64,000 nucleotides of DNA, from contig JAVXUO010001364.1 of the NCBI GenBank assembly GCA_033065855.1, forward strand, positions 31,335-95,334, read 5' to 3'. The translations under genes and the position numbers were made by a program. The stretch is from Escallonia rubra (Eukaryota > Streptophyta > Magnoliopsida > Escalloniales > Escalloniaceae). The notes under the pieces were generated by a model that was not told the DNA's origin, ran no database searches, and saw only the letters and a list, made by a program, of their open reading frames with translations. This document shows positions 1 through 11,168 of the stretch, in pieces (within the stretch, counting starts at the first letter, position 1; each line of letters starts with the position of its first letter).

Positions 1-606
1 TAAATTCAAAGATTTTATTAGGACATAATAATCCATAGCATAATTTTCAATCTTAGCCACAACCATTACTAAATAGAAAGATGGTGAGAGTGCTCCATAA
101 TAATCAAAGTAAGAAAAGTAAAATTAAGGTAGCATTTAAAATCACTTCAAGTTTTGGTTTTCTGTTTCCAAAAATACCAAAATCAGTTTAGTTTTTATTT
201 TTTACAAAAACAAATGGGTGTTTGATTACCCAGTTTTTATTTTGAATTTTTTCTTTGGTGGTGGTTTGCAGTGGCAGTGGTGGGGCGTGGCGGCAGCCGG
301 CGGTGGCAGGCAGTGGCCGGCCGGTGGGCTGCAGCAGGCTGTGGGCGGTGGGAGTGTGGTGGTGGTGGTCTCAAAATAAAATTCAAAACTCCTAAATGAG
401 AGTTTTCAAAAATAGCCATGTTTTAAAAGCTGAAGAAAAAAAACGAAAAATATGTGCCAAACACGTTTTTTTCTCTAGTTTACGAAAGTGGAGAAAAAAC
501 TGAAAACGAAAAGAAAATCAAACAGATCCGGCTTGCTCAATGTTTTTAAATTTGGGTTAGAGAGTTATTAAATTTGCATGGCAACCTAAGATATGCAATT
601 AATACG

Positions 607-611
<5 letters not shown>
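1..611. other. AT-rich intergenic DNA, no gene seen
   Basis: This stretch is AT-rich with one GC-rich, GTG/GGC-rich patch at about 255-370. The short open frames across the patch are low-complexity proline/histidine strings and match no family I know. I see no RNA gene or element end here. Confidence 0.5.
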
Positions 612-637
<26 letters not shown>

Positions 638-638
638 C
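612..638. repeat. (TA)n microsatellite
   Basis: A run of alternating T and A. The sequence just after it (about 640-770) contains a GCCGTCCAT motif and an imperfect palindrome with CGCTAC and GTAGCG arms near 749-772. This arrangement resembles the TA-flanked palindromic element at 44.8-46.1 kb. Confidence 0.85.
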
Positions 639-838
639 CCGACCCTATCTACCGATAGAGAAATAAATATTTCTCCAACTGTCATCTAGCCGTCCATGTC
701 GCCTAGTGGACAGTCTAAATCTTTTTCTTTTTCAAAACTAATATGTTGATCGCTACGCTTAGTAGCGGTTACCATTTGTTACAAATTCTTCCATAGTTGC
801 CCTTCCAAAGGGCTGTTAAATTTTATTTTTTTTATTGA

Positions 839-1072
839 AAAAAGGCTGGACCGTAAGGCTCTAATCCAACCGGCAGGGAGTATTGCGCCTCAGGGACCTA
901 CAAGGCCGCCACATACATCTGAGCCCCCGATTCCCGCACCTATGTCGGGGCCGAAGCGAACAAGGACTCGTGTGTGGAGCACAAGCAGGATGAGGACGTA
1001 AGTTTGTCACCAACAAGTGCGGCGGGCAGGATTCGAACCCAGGTGAGAAACCGAGATTGAGATCCTGGGGAC
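839..1072 (-). repeat. possible SINE-like repeat with Pol III B-box-like motif
   Basis: Read on the - strand, the segment contains GGGTTCGAATCC (about 1028-1042), which fits a tRNA-type B box, and it ends in a T/A-rich tract near 820-840. The body is GC-richer than the flanks. A convincing A box and a full tRNA cloverleaf are missing, so a tRNA gene is unlikely. A tRNA-derived SINE or other dispersed repeat is possible but unproven. Confidence 0.25.
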
Positions 1073-1840
1073 CGTTGAAGGGCTGTTATGTGCAATTGGA
1101 AAAGTCCAACAAGGCCGCCACTACCGTCTCTGGGGCTAACGAAACATCAAAACGATTTGCCAACCAACACCAATTTTTTTTACTGTCGGCGACCAATTGA
1201 CAACACCAACACGATTTGGCACTTACAGCCACTACCACCGTGAGTGAACAGCCACGCACCACCTTCACTGCCGCCGTGGAAACCCACCAACACTACAACA
1301 CCCACCCACAACCACAACTATGCCACCGCAACACCACCGTACCCATCAAACAATGCACCGCCAACACCCATCCGCCACTGTAACCCACCCAACAACGGCC
1401 CCAGCAACACAAATCAACCATAACCGCCCCACAATTAACCACCTCATCAGTGTGTCTATAGCCCAACCATACCTACCGTACCCATGAAACAACCACTCAA
1501 TTAACACCATGCCCACCTGCAAGCACCCACTAACACTACTGCTACTTTTGCAAATTCAGAGAGATAAGAGAAACAAGACAGAACCACCACGCACACGGCA
1601 TAGTCAGGGCAACAGCCACCAACCGTCGCCTACAACTCCACCCTTATTATCTTCTGAATCTTTAAATTCTAGAATATGTTATAGATCCGTGCCAAAATAA
1701 CCGAGATCCATGCTAGATCTAAGCCAAAACCACCGAATTGGTGGAGCTTGATATAGACACACACACACACATACATATACGACTATAAAAGTCCATATAA
1801 TATCAAGTCTTAAAGCCATATAATAGTTATAACAGACATA
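1073..1840. other. CCA/ACC-rich low-complexity stretch, no gene
   Basis: From about 1240 to 1640 the + strand is dominated by CCACC, CAACA and similar triplets. A short (CA)n run lies at about 1756-1772. The open frames are compositional artefacts. Confidence 0.5.
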
Positions 1841-2695
1841 ATGTCGATGCTATCAGCAGAGGCTGACGATGTGCTCTGATTCACTGGTTGCATTGCGAGC
1901 GTACATCCCTCAATTATTGTAGGATTAGCTCATCAGTGCTATGAATATATAACAGATGCCACTGCATAACCACGAGATAATTATAATGCCAAGTCGGCAG
2001 GATGCTGCAGCAGAACCCTAAGCACGATTTAAAGTCGTAGGGTGCTATGAATTGATCCCTCGCTTAGGAAGCGGTTTGCATGTCACTGTTGATGTTTGCG
2101 GGCGTGGTTTAAGCCCTTGCAACAAGAAAAAGTACGTGACTGAAAAACCTCTTTTAAAGCAATAAACCATACCAGCTTACAAGTGCAACTATATTTTTAA
2201 CATAGAAATGAGAGCGGTGTTCAGAGACTATGGCCCCATTAGGGCTTTTTCGGTTAAACGATAGGGGTGTGTTGCACTATGTGTCGCAAGTGAGCTCAAA
2301 ACAATCGTCACAGTCGGTAAGACCCGATGTGTAATAGACTCACGTCAATTGATGCGACTGGACGATGTTAGACCAAAAATTAAATAGGTCCAGGTATTGT
2401 AAAACCGCACAGAATGCAACCTTTGGAAGGTTTGCTAGTGCCTAGAATTATAGCCGCTTTTTTTTAGCAACAGATATACGATGAAATGTGCTTAGACCTT
2501 AAAGAATGCACATCATTCGTGAATTCAAATGAGACCCCATGGGTCTTTTGATCTAAACATATGTATTCTAAAGCTTAATGCTTTTAAGATTTTCTGGCAT
2601 ATACCAAATAAATAAGTCCCTGCGGGTCCAACATACACATATGCATTTGCATGGGGTGGAATTTTTATGCTAAGCATCTTTCATAGGCAAAAAGT
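1841..2695. other. intergenic, nothing recognised
   Basis: Unique-looking sequence of mixed composition. I found no coding similarity, element ends or structured RNA in it. Confidence 0.4.
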
Positions 2696-4048
2696 TTAAT
2701 GGTTTTTAAAATGTGTCATATGTTTAATAAATAAGGCCCTTAGAAATATAAATATGCATTTTTCTAACGGGTAATGTAGAAAAGAAAGAATGGACCTCTC
2801 TATTTTTTGTCCCCCTTTCTCAATTGACCGAAGTGCATATAATGCCTGAAAATAGACTCGACCACCATAGGAAGCCGGCGGCTCAATGGCGAGGCGGCGA
2901 CGGTAGACACAGCAGCTATCGTTGGCGGCGACCTTGGGGCGCTGCTCGTAGCGCCCAGGTCTCGGCCGGCACGCCGTCGAAGTGACATTGTTGTGGCAGA
3001 GCGCGAAATCGGTGGCGGGCGGGGGTAGTGCTTGTCCTGTGCCCATGCAGATCAGGAGCTGGACAACGAAGGGGCGCCGTCGTTGTCTAAACGTGGCGAT
3101 GATAGAGGCACCGGTCCCGTCGACAGCGGGGTAATAGCCTTTTGTCGACAGCGGGGTAATAGCCTTGGGGCGACGGTAGCCCTGTCTGCCCTGGTGGCAA
3201 GGACGCCGATCTGGTACTGGTTCGGCAATTGGTTGGTAGAGAATAGCGATGCCAGCGGCAGCATTTCTGTCGTTTCTTCGTCTTCTCCTCTTTTTTTTAA
3301 TGGGTGTTGTTAGAGATAGTGGCAGATTCCTTGGACGGCAGCCACAGGGTGGTTGGTATGGGGTGGCCCTGACAGCGCTGCCACGATGCCAATGTTGACT
3401 GAAAGTGGGCGACGGCAGCATTGTAGTGGTTTTGACCAGGTGCGGCAGCGCCGATCAGTTTGGATTTGACTCTGTGTGTGACCTTGATCTGGAGGAAGGG
3501 TGGTGGTCCGTTGGCTATGTGCCGCCGACGATAAGGTTTTGACCCATGGGGCGGTGGTGCTGTGGCGTAGCCGCTTCCTTTTTTTTGTGTTCCCATGTTT
3601 GGCTGCTCCGGTAGCTTTACGTGACGGCGCGTAATACCGTGAGGCGGGGCTGTGCAACGGCGAAGGAGCGACGTCGGGGGACTCTTAGCTCATACCCGTA
3701 AGCCCAAAAATCATGAGGGTATGAGCACAAGGACACTAAAGAAAGCAGCTCTAACGCAACGTTGGGGTCCGGGACGACGAGGTTGCAACCTTGATATTGG
3801 TTATGGTGATGCTGCATTGCTGCCTGATCACTGTCGGATAGTGGTGGCGGCGTCGCCGATTGCAGCTTGGGCCTGACGGTGGAAGCTTGTGATAAAATGA
3901 TCTGAAAATTCTCTACTTTTTTTCTCTGTGATGACAATTGACTTGGAGACCCGCGCCGGTGGCAGTTATATTGGTAGTTCCTACGTGTTGCGGCCGACGG
4001 CTTGCGAAAACGACTGATTAAGTTTTCTTGAGGTCAATTGGCTAGGCT
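2696..4048 (-). mobile_element. degenerate internal region of a retroelement (minus orientation)
   Basis: This GC-richer segment lies directly inside the primer-binding site and LTR at 4049-4509, so it is probably the 5' internal part of the same element read on the - strand. An open frame at 3617-3937 starts close to where gag would be expected, and a longer one covers 2696-3421. Neither shows a gag, protease or reverse-transcriptase motif that I recognise. A direct duplication with the core GACAGCGGGGTAATAGCC sits at about 3121-3165. A hairpin with arms GCTCATACCC and GGGTATGAGC lies at about 3689-3727. No matching second LTR is seen to the left, so the element is truncated. Confidence 0.4.
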
Positions 4049-4068
4049 GTCCCACGGATGACATCAAT
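4049..4068 (-). other. retroelement primer-binding site
   Basis: On the - strand this reads ATTGATGTCATCCGTGGGAC, directly next to the LTR. It is a diverged version of the ATTGGCGCCRTCTGTGGGA-type site of many plant Ty3/gypsy elements, and it is related to the site at 35712-35730. Confidence 0.55.
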
Positions 4069-4069
4069 A

Positions 4070-4509
4070 TGTTGTTGCTAAAAATATGCTTCGGAACCCT
4101 AACCAAGAACAATGACCTTGCAAGACTGAAAACGAGTGACCGCCTGGTGGGGTTCTCGACGGAGAACTTTTTGATAGTTAAGTCAATACGCAGTTACAAG
4201 ATAGGGACTCGGGAAAAGCATGAAAGACTGTGTATGTGTGTGTAGTTGTTTGCGTACCTTGGGATAGTCCTCTTTATATAGCTGAAGATATGAGAATCCT
4301 AGTATGTCTAAGCTTCTGACGGCTAGGCCTTGGGGCCAAATCTGTTGAGATCGCGTTAGGATCCTTGAAGATCACGTCAAGATCTTTGAGGATCCTGTTA
4401 GGGTTCTTTCAATATCCTATTTCTCAATAAGGTAATTACCAAATTTGTAATTTGACTGGAAATGCCGTGTGTCACCCAATTATTGAGAATTTATATTAGA
4501 GTTATATCA
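4070..4509 (-). repeat. solo-like LTR related to the 32-36 kb retroelement
   Basis: This block starts TGTTGTTGCTAAAA and ends TATATCA, as do the LTRs at 32140-32610 and 35731-36188. It shares several internal blocks in the same order: a TGTGTATGTGTGTGTAG run, TTTATATAG, GGCTAGGCCTTGGG, a cluster of GATC-containing repeats, and a GTGTCACC near the end. The adjoining primer-binding site shows it is the 5' LTR of a minus-oriented element whose 3' half is missing. Confidence 0.65.
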
Positions 4510-6639
4510 GGTATAACTGTCAAAAAAGGTTGGGTAGCTTTTCACATTTGCATATATAAATATATGTATATATGAAAAAAAATTCATATTAAACGGGCCC
4601 TAATGTTCACGCAAATAAACGAGCTGAGTTTTATGTGCTTATGTTCGGCTCATTTATTTAGCGAGCTCTGATTTCATGCTTAAGCTCGGTTCACTGTTAA
4701 TTGAACAATTACGAACGAGCTTTATACGAAGAAATCCTAACTTTGCTCACAAAGAGATCGCTTTGCTTGTGGTGGGTTTGCCTCTCATACTTTGGTGGGC
4801 TCGTCATTCTCTTGAGTATGCTTTTGTATTGAATGTCAAACCTTAATATGTTATTAGAGCCAAGACCACTATCTATTTTTTGCCTATAATTCAGATCGGG
4901 GTGCTAAATTTTCATCCCGTGTCGTTAACATGTATTCAGGCAATTCACATCGAGGTTCTTTATTATCATCGTCATGCCACATAGTTTGGTCACCTAATAA
5001 CCCGATCGAGGTTCTTATTGTTCTTGGTCATCACCTAATACCTGGTGTTGGGATTGGTCCTCTCCTTAGCATGCTTTTGGGTCTGACACCAAGCTTTAAC
5101 ACATTTTTATAATGAACATTAATTCTAGCCCTAATCTCTCCTCAAAAATTTGTCAACATGTCGATTTCTTTCTATCTTTATCTCTTGCCTTCCTTTAGAA
5201 ATTTCTATTACATCAAGTGGTGATGAAATTAATATATAAATCTTAAAGGGAGTGAATAGGGTTTCTGTAAATAAATGAAGGATGAAACAATTGATCAATC
5301 AAAATATACCACAAGTATATTATCTAAACAATGTTAAAAAACAAAAAATAGCATAAAGATAAGTCACTTGATATATAATCCATGAAATCCACTACTATCA
5401 TCACGCCTCCGACTAAAGGCATACCTTCGCATACTAATGTATAATATCTCTGCTTACGAAAAATATAATATAACATTCACGAAAGTGTAACTTTCAACTT
5501 GTTTAAAGTAACCTTTACAAGGTGGATTTTGGTTTAATGGTAGTTATAACTAATTTGATATTTTTGAAAGCACCTTTAGGTGTAATATAAATTGGTGCCA
5601 AGGTTTTCCCTTCATGATGATGAAAAATTAATGTTCTCTCATAAGATAATTTTTGTTTGGTTACTGATCTGCAAAATAATAGTCAATAGTTACATGTTTT
5701 ATCTTGGAATGCAAATTTATTATAACCGGTTCCAGAATAGGGGGCAAATACTTTACGAGTAGAGTGTAGCTTTTGACTTCAGTATTCTCCATCCCTAGTT
5801 ATGATAATTTTCAACAATCTTAAGACAATATTTCGTAAAACCGAGAATGCCATGAGTTATTTCTTTTGGCATGAAAATTACGTCACTAGTTAAACTCAAA
5901 AAGGTAATAGAAGCTCTAAAATATTGTACAAATCAAGCACTCTCAGTTGCCCCTAATCTCGATAACTACTACGAAAGTCTAAATAAAAATAAACATTTCT
6001 CAAAAGGGGTTTCCGAATGCTACTAAAGTTCATAAGGTATTATCAAGTGCTCCTATTCTCCAAAGGGAAAATAAAAGTCTTAAAGCAAAGTAACTACAAG
6101 CTCTTCCATAACAATTAACTTCTTTCTAGACCATATTAGCTTAATTACCTGAAATGGGAGGAGAAGGAGGGATGAGCACAAAGCTCAGCAAAGATAACAC
6201 ACACGAAATATTACTTTGGTATTTAATAATATGTAGCATAGTCAAAACGCAAGATATAAAATTGAACGTGCAATGAAATCTTAGCATGAAAAATATATTC
6301 ATTTGGGAATATTGACCCGATAAAGATCAAATCAAAGTCAAAATAACATTCTTAAATTATTGAACTAATAATTAAATACGATATAAGTATAAAATACGTG
6401 AGTGTAAAGCACGTTAATCTATGTACATGAAGATTTTAAGTTCAAAGTTTGTATATCGTATCATGGCATCACATTAACTTAAGGACGTAAATGTTCTAAA
6501 CATCAATTTAATTCAAAATGGTGCAATGGACATAAAGTATCCAAAGTCATAGGAGTCACAAAGTTTCAAAACATTACAAAAAAGGCAGCTTAACAATTTA
6601 AAAAAAAAATTAATTTTAGACGTAAATCTAAGAGGATGA
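4510..6639. other. intergenic with a possible copia-like relic near 4.8-5.1 kb
   Basis: Near 4853-4868 there is TTATTAGAGCCAAG, which resembles a decayed Ty1/copia primer-binding site (usual form TGGTATCAGAGCC). Related sequence near 4826 and 5070 shares GTATGCTTTTG/GCATGCTTTTG, suggesting a broken LTR end. The block at about 4615-4735 is rich in ACGAGCT/GAGCTC words, typical of plant repeats. From about 5.1 to 6.6 kb I see nothing beyond AT-rich sequence. Confidence 0.3.
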
Positions 6640-8160
6640 AATGACGAGTTTAACAAAAGTTGGATCCTTTGAAGTTCGTATAAGCCCAAAATTTTGAAAT
6701 GACAAAATACTGGCAAAAAAAAAAAAAATAAGTATACATACCCCTAAAAAATGGTGGGACGTGGCACATTCATCTTTGCATTTGCATGCCCAAGTTGGGC
6801 TGAAATGATGGTCCTTGTTGAAAAGGACAATTATAGGATTTGACAACAAAAAGAAACCGAGTTGTAAGAGCAGGCACGAGTTGCTCTACCGAATTGTATA
6901 ACGCATTTAATAAAAAGTCTTTATTAGATCACGAAAAACGCAGTAAAGGACGTATTTAAATAGTAAATGACATCGGTGAAGAGGCAAACAGCTTGGGCAA
7001 ATATGACATTGCTCCCTACGAAGTTGTACAGTGGGCAATGATCAAAATTGATTTTATCTGGAACCGAACTATTATATGTGACATAGAAAATAATCACAAT
7101 CTTACAAATTATGGATAATCACAATCTTACAATCTATAAAAAGACAAACTCTTCACCGATTCAAATCCTTCACATACTCAAATTGTATTTAGAATTACTT
7201 ACAAATTATGGATAACAAATTAAAATCCTCGAAGCCCATGGTCACCCCTTCTTCTATCTCTCTTAAAGTCAGAGCTGAATATATCAATAAAACAAAATTT
7301 TACTAGGTCTTATTTATCTAAGTTTAGTAAATAACCAACCAAAAGACCCCTAGAGATATATCACTTATTCAAAAATACCTAATTAGATAAGTAACATTAG
7401 GAAGATAACCCAAAGCATAAAATTAACTAATAGTAGATTTTTGGTGTCTTGCAATTGTGTGGTTTACGTTTGGATTAAGATCAAACCACCATATAACTGC
7501 TTGGTGCTGTGCAAACACCAAGAATCAAACTTTGACCACCTAAAAGCTTCAAAACTTGACAACCCTACAATTTTTCACACATTCCTTGAAAGAAATTTCT
7601 TGTAAGATTCAATCTCTCTCTAGATAGAGAATGTGTACAATTAAAGCTCTAATCATTGATAGATGAGAGAATTTATGACTTGTGGAATGTTTACTCTAGA
7701 TCAAAGAAATTCTCACAAAGATGCTCTTATTAATGATGTTTCCACAACGATGAAAGTTTAGAATGTGATTTTTATGGTATATGATGAAGCCCGAAATTAT
7801 TTTCATGGTTGTAGTATATATAGATCCTAGCTCTCCCTTAATGGAAGATTAAACACTAATGTTCATAAAACTAGTTGTTATAATCAATTCCGGGATCTTA
7901 CATACAGTTGACAACATAATATTAGAGGTATACAACCTGAATACTATTTGTTCATAATATTTTCTAGAAAAATCAGATTGAGGCGTCATTTTTTATTTTA
8001 TTTTTTTGTGTTGGAAACCTAATAGAAAGATGTATTTTGTATAAGAAAAGCTCCATTTGTGTTGGGGTGATATGGTTCACAGCAATGCATGATGTGTCTT
8101 AGTGTCATAAGATCCAAGCATGAAAACAAGTTTGCTTATTAATATGAAAGATAGAAAGGG
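6640..8160 (+). repeat. paralogous GDSL intron-4 segment (copy A, first part)
   Basis: This stretch matches the GDSL intron-4 sequence at about 37.35-38.7 kb. The pair at about 6796 and 37538, for example, share TGATGGTCCTTGTTGAAAAG, and collinear blocks continue through the following kilobase. Around 7905-7985 copy A has the region that in the main gene carries the Helitron (38714-50545), and no Helitron is present. The sequence is non-coding. It is the 5' part of an orphan gene tail whose exon lies at 9098-9345. Confidence 0.7.
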
Positions 8161-8520
8161 GTAAGCCGATGCTACTGAGAAGTCTATGTTCTTAGTAGCA
8201 TCCCACACTTGGGAGTCAACAATTGAGTGAGCAGATATGTGTATGGCTTGAAGCTTAGAGGTGATTTCGGGCTGAAAAACAGATCTAACTAGATTCTGAT
8301 TCCAAGAATGATTCTGGACGAGGTCTTTGACCAAATTCACTTAGGGTAAGTTTTGAGATGAGGTAAGAATTGGTCGATGCTGGTTGTTTGGGATCCATTC
8401 CCAAACGGAGATATGAGATCATGTACCTACCTGTCATTTTAATAAAAAGTACTTTTTGACCAGTCAAAATGCCACGCTAACCCTACGAAAAGTTACCTTT
8501 GTTGAGGCTATTGGTAAAGT
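8160..8520 (-). pseudogene. LINE (L1-type) ORF2 C-terminal fragment, copy 1
   Basis: On the - strand the frame encodes VWDATKNIDFSVASAY, the signature start of the zinc-binding region (zf-RVT) that follows reverse transcriptase in plant L1-type LINEs. It is preceded by the usual linker region. It breaks off shortly after that motif. The same fragment, longer at its 3' side, recurs at 9640-10200, and both junctions with the flanking GDSL intron sequence are shared. They therefore arose by duplication of one insertion. No reverse-transcriptase core or endonuclease is present. Confidence 0.7.
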
Positions 8521-9097
8521 TACTGCGAACACAGTATTTTCATGTTAGAACACCGGCAAGGAGGCTATTGGAATGTTTTTCTTGTTTATATTAATATAAT
8601 TATGTTATTTTGTCCATCAACCAAATTAAACCCAACTAACTCATCAACTAGATCCAACGCAATCAATTCAACTTTTCTTGGGTTAAGCACGGATTAAATT
8701 TCAATAACACATGAGTTCACTAGGACCAGTTCCAAACCCAACACAACCCACCAAAGTTTCACCCTATTTTTTGCTGCAAAGAATTGTCCCAAGTATCGAC
8801 TGACAAGAATACATGAAACCAACCATTAACGGTTTAAAAAGGTCAATCCTGATCAATTGTTGTTAGCAGCTATTTTCACCTTTGATACTAGCTATCAACT
8901 CTTGAGAATGGGACACCATAGAACAAACTTTAAAATCGACTTAATCTATCAAGTTTGCCAAGAGTATAACCAATACTTAGTAGCTAGTCATAACACCAAT
9001 GCTATTAGCAAAACAAAGTGCAGGCAGGCTGCTGATTGAATTTATGCAAGAATAAAGTGGAAAACAAAATGAACTTGACATGTTCATTACTTTGCAG
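8521..9097 (+). repeat. paralogous GDSL intron-4 segment (copy A, last part)
   Basis: This matches 51.9-52.38 kb and 62.5-63.0 kb, including TGTTCATTACTTTGCAG at the 3' splice site. The small open frame at 8857-9039 lies in intron-derived sequence and is not regarded as coding. Confidence 0.7.
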
Positions 9098-9345
9098 GCT
9101 TTGAACAACGCACAATGGCTTGCTGTGGTTATGGAGGTCCGCCATTGAACTTCGAGAAGCGAATTGATTGTGGTCAAACTAAAATCTTGAATGGAACCCT
9201 CGTCACGGCAGGAGGGTGCAATGATAGCTCCAAGTATGTGAACTGGGATGGGATCCATTACACAGAAGCTTCAAACCGTTATGTTTCAGCACAAATACTC
9301 TCTGGAAAGTATTTTGTTCCGCTAAGTGATAGAGCTATATATTGA
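9098..9345 (+). pseudogene. orphan last exon of a GDSL esterase/lipase (copy A)
   Basis: After a good acceptor (TTTGCAG) the frame encodes 81 residues and ends TGA. It carries the family's C-terminal landmarks MACCGYGGPPLNF, CGQTKILNG and WDGIHYTEA, the last holding the catalytic Asp and His. The frame is open and collinear with exon 5 of the gene at 52378-52625. No exons 1-4 lie upstream in the window, so it cannot form a lipase alone; the catalytic serine block is absent. It is best read as a duplicated gene tail. A contribution to a chimeric transcript cannot be excluded. Confidence 0.85.
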
Positions 9346-9639
9346 GATAAAGAGGGGCCTCCATGATGCCTCCCCTGATCAATAGATCAACTGTAATTTG
9401 CCTTTGATAAACTACAAAGGTGGTCTAAATCTCATAAGTTGTTTTCAATTGTGACATTAATATTTTTTCTTTCCTCTTATAAATCTAATGTGTTTTCTTC
9501 ATTTTTTAGATATATGAATTTTTGTATTCATATTAGAGAGTGAATTTTAAAATATAGCGTTGACAGTTGTTGTTGGGGCTAGACACCGTTGCAAGCCTTG
9601 CCACAAATTTAGAGTAACATAAACACAACGGACAAAGAT
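9346..9639 (+). repeat. 3' flank of GDSL tail copy A
   Basis: The sequence after the stop matches the flank of copy C (63254-63515), including the GATATATGAATTTTT and GGGGCTAGACACCGT blocks. It departs from copy C after GCCTTGCCACA at about 9604. Confidence 0.65.
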
Positions 9640-10200
9640 CAGTTTGGGTAATACGCAATTTGTAAATATTAGATCGAGGGAAGTTTGTACCATAAGAGCT
9701 GCCATACTAGAAAGATTATTTTTTTGGGGATGGGAAGAGACCACACTGTTTTCCAAAGCTTTTGGTCCATTGTGGGTGCATACGAATGCATACCTTCTGA
9801 TAAAAGAGAGGCCACTCGATTTTTGTAGAGTAAGAGGTAGGCCGATGCTACTGAGAAGTCTATGTTCTTAGTAGCATCCCAGACTTGGGAGTCTGCAACT
9901 GGGTGAGTAGATATGTGTATGGCTTGAACCTTAAAAGGTGATATCGAATTGAAACACAGATCTATCCAGATTTTTGATTTCAAGAAAGATTCTGGATGAG
10001 GTCCTTGACCAAATTCACTTAGGGTAAGTTCTAAGATGAAATAGGAATTGACCGATGCTGGTTGTTTGGGATTCATCTGTTATTCCAAGTGGAGATCTGA
10101 GATCCTGTACCTACCTGCCATCTTAATCCCGTGAAAGGTACCTTTCGACCGGTCAGAATGCCACGCCAACCCCACGAAAGGTTACCCTTGTTGGGGCTAT
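9640..10200 (-). pseudogene. LINE (L1-type) ORF2 C-terminal fragment, copy 2
   Basis: The - strand frame at 9669-10076 contains a complete-looking zf-RVT region: VWDATKNIDFSVASAYLLL, then WSLPIPKKIIFLVWQLLW, followed by a conserved leucine-rich end. Just upstream, across stops, one can read WRVGTGSQIS, the linker motif usual before this domain. The fragment lacks the reverse-transcriptase core and any poly(A) tail I can see. It begins a second, truncated copy of the GDSL intron segment (10200-10634). Confidence 0.78.
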
Positions 10201-10634
10201 TGGTAAAGTTATTGCGACACATTATTTCTAGACTCTTGCAAGGAGGCCATTGAAATGTTTTTCTTGTTTATATAAATAGAAGTAGGTTATTTTGTCCATC
10301 AACCACATTAAACCCAACTAACTCATCAACAAAATCCAATTCAATCAATTTAACTTTTTCTTGGGTTAAGCACGGGTTAAATTTCAATAACACGTGAGTT
10401 TAGTAGGTTCAGTTTGAAACCCAACCCAACTCACCGAAGTTTCATCCTATTTTTTACTGCAAAGAATTGACCCAAGTATCGATTGGCAAGATATGTGAAA
10501 CCAACCATTAACGATTCAAAAGGGTCAATCCTGATAAATTGTTGTTAGCAGCTGTTTTCACATTTGATACTATCTATCAACTCTTGAGAATGGGACACCA
10601 TATAACAAACTTTAAAATTAACTTAATCTATCAA
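10200..10634 (+). repeat. truncated second copy of the GDSL intron segment (A2)
   Basis: This is collinear with 8520-8957, including GGGACACCATATAACAAAC against GGGACACCATAGAACAAAC. It stops abruptly after CTTAATCTATCAA, where CACTA subterminal repeats begin. The exon that should follow is not found beyond the CACTA element. Confidence 0.7.
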
Positions 10635-10935
10635 CAATTTTAGCGACGGATTTACCGTCGTTAAAATTCTCTCGTATAAAAACCCGTTACTAATAGTTTG
10701 ACGACGGAATTTTTAAATTCGTCGTGTAATATTTAACTTTTTGCGACGGATTTATTTATTAATTAGCGACGGAATATCCGTTACTAATTATATTTTAAGT
10801 ATTTTAATTTATTTTATGTTTTGTTAAATTAGCGAGGGAATAAATGTTTTAGCAACGGAATATTCCGTCGCTAAAAAACTGATAGTAGGAACACTTTTAG
10901 CGACAGAATTAATCCGTCGCCAAAAGTAAAAAAAA
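10635..10935. repeat. CACTA left subterminal repeats
   Basis: Several inverted and direct copies of the 10-14 bp motif TTAGCGACGGA / CCGTCGCTAAA, some decayed (AGCGAGGGA, AGCAACGGA). In CACTA elements such motifs are the binding sites of the accessory protein. Confidence 0.8.
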
Positions 10936-11168
10936 TTAAATATTTTTTTTTTTTTTTACCCAGACCTGTAATAAAATTTTCATTTCTCAACAACAATGCG
11001 CAATAATCAATACACAAAGAAATATATATAATCAATCATAAAAAATGTTTATTATAAAAAATACTCATTATGTACAAGCCGGGAACCGGATACAGCCGAT
11101 TAGGGGAAGGGAGAAGAGTACAAGCCGGGCAGGGGGGGGAGCTGGGGCCGGGCACGAAAAGGGGCTCA
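10936..11168. other. 3' untranslated part of the CACTA transcripts
   Basis: Non-coding sequence between the left subterminal repeats and the stop of the TNP1-like pseudogene. The GC-rich portion at 11080-11168 opens several meaningless frames on the + strand. Confidence 0.4.

Noticed and set aside
1020..1075. tRNA gene, because of GGTTCGAATCC
   Set aside because: No 7-bp acceptor stem, D arm or anticodon arm can be formed around it, and the T stem itself is imperfect.
2696..3421. 241-codon open frame on the - strand as a real gene
   Set aside because: The composition is proline/arginine-rich with no domain, several competing frames are open over the same GC-rich stretch, and it lies inside a retroelement relic.
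8857..9039. Open frame before orphan exon A as an extra GDSL exon
   Set aside because: The corresponding sequence in the gene lies within intron 4 just before exon 5, and it does not resemble the family.
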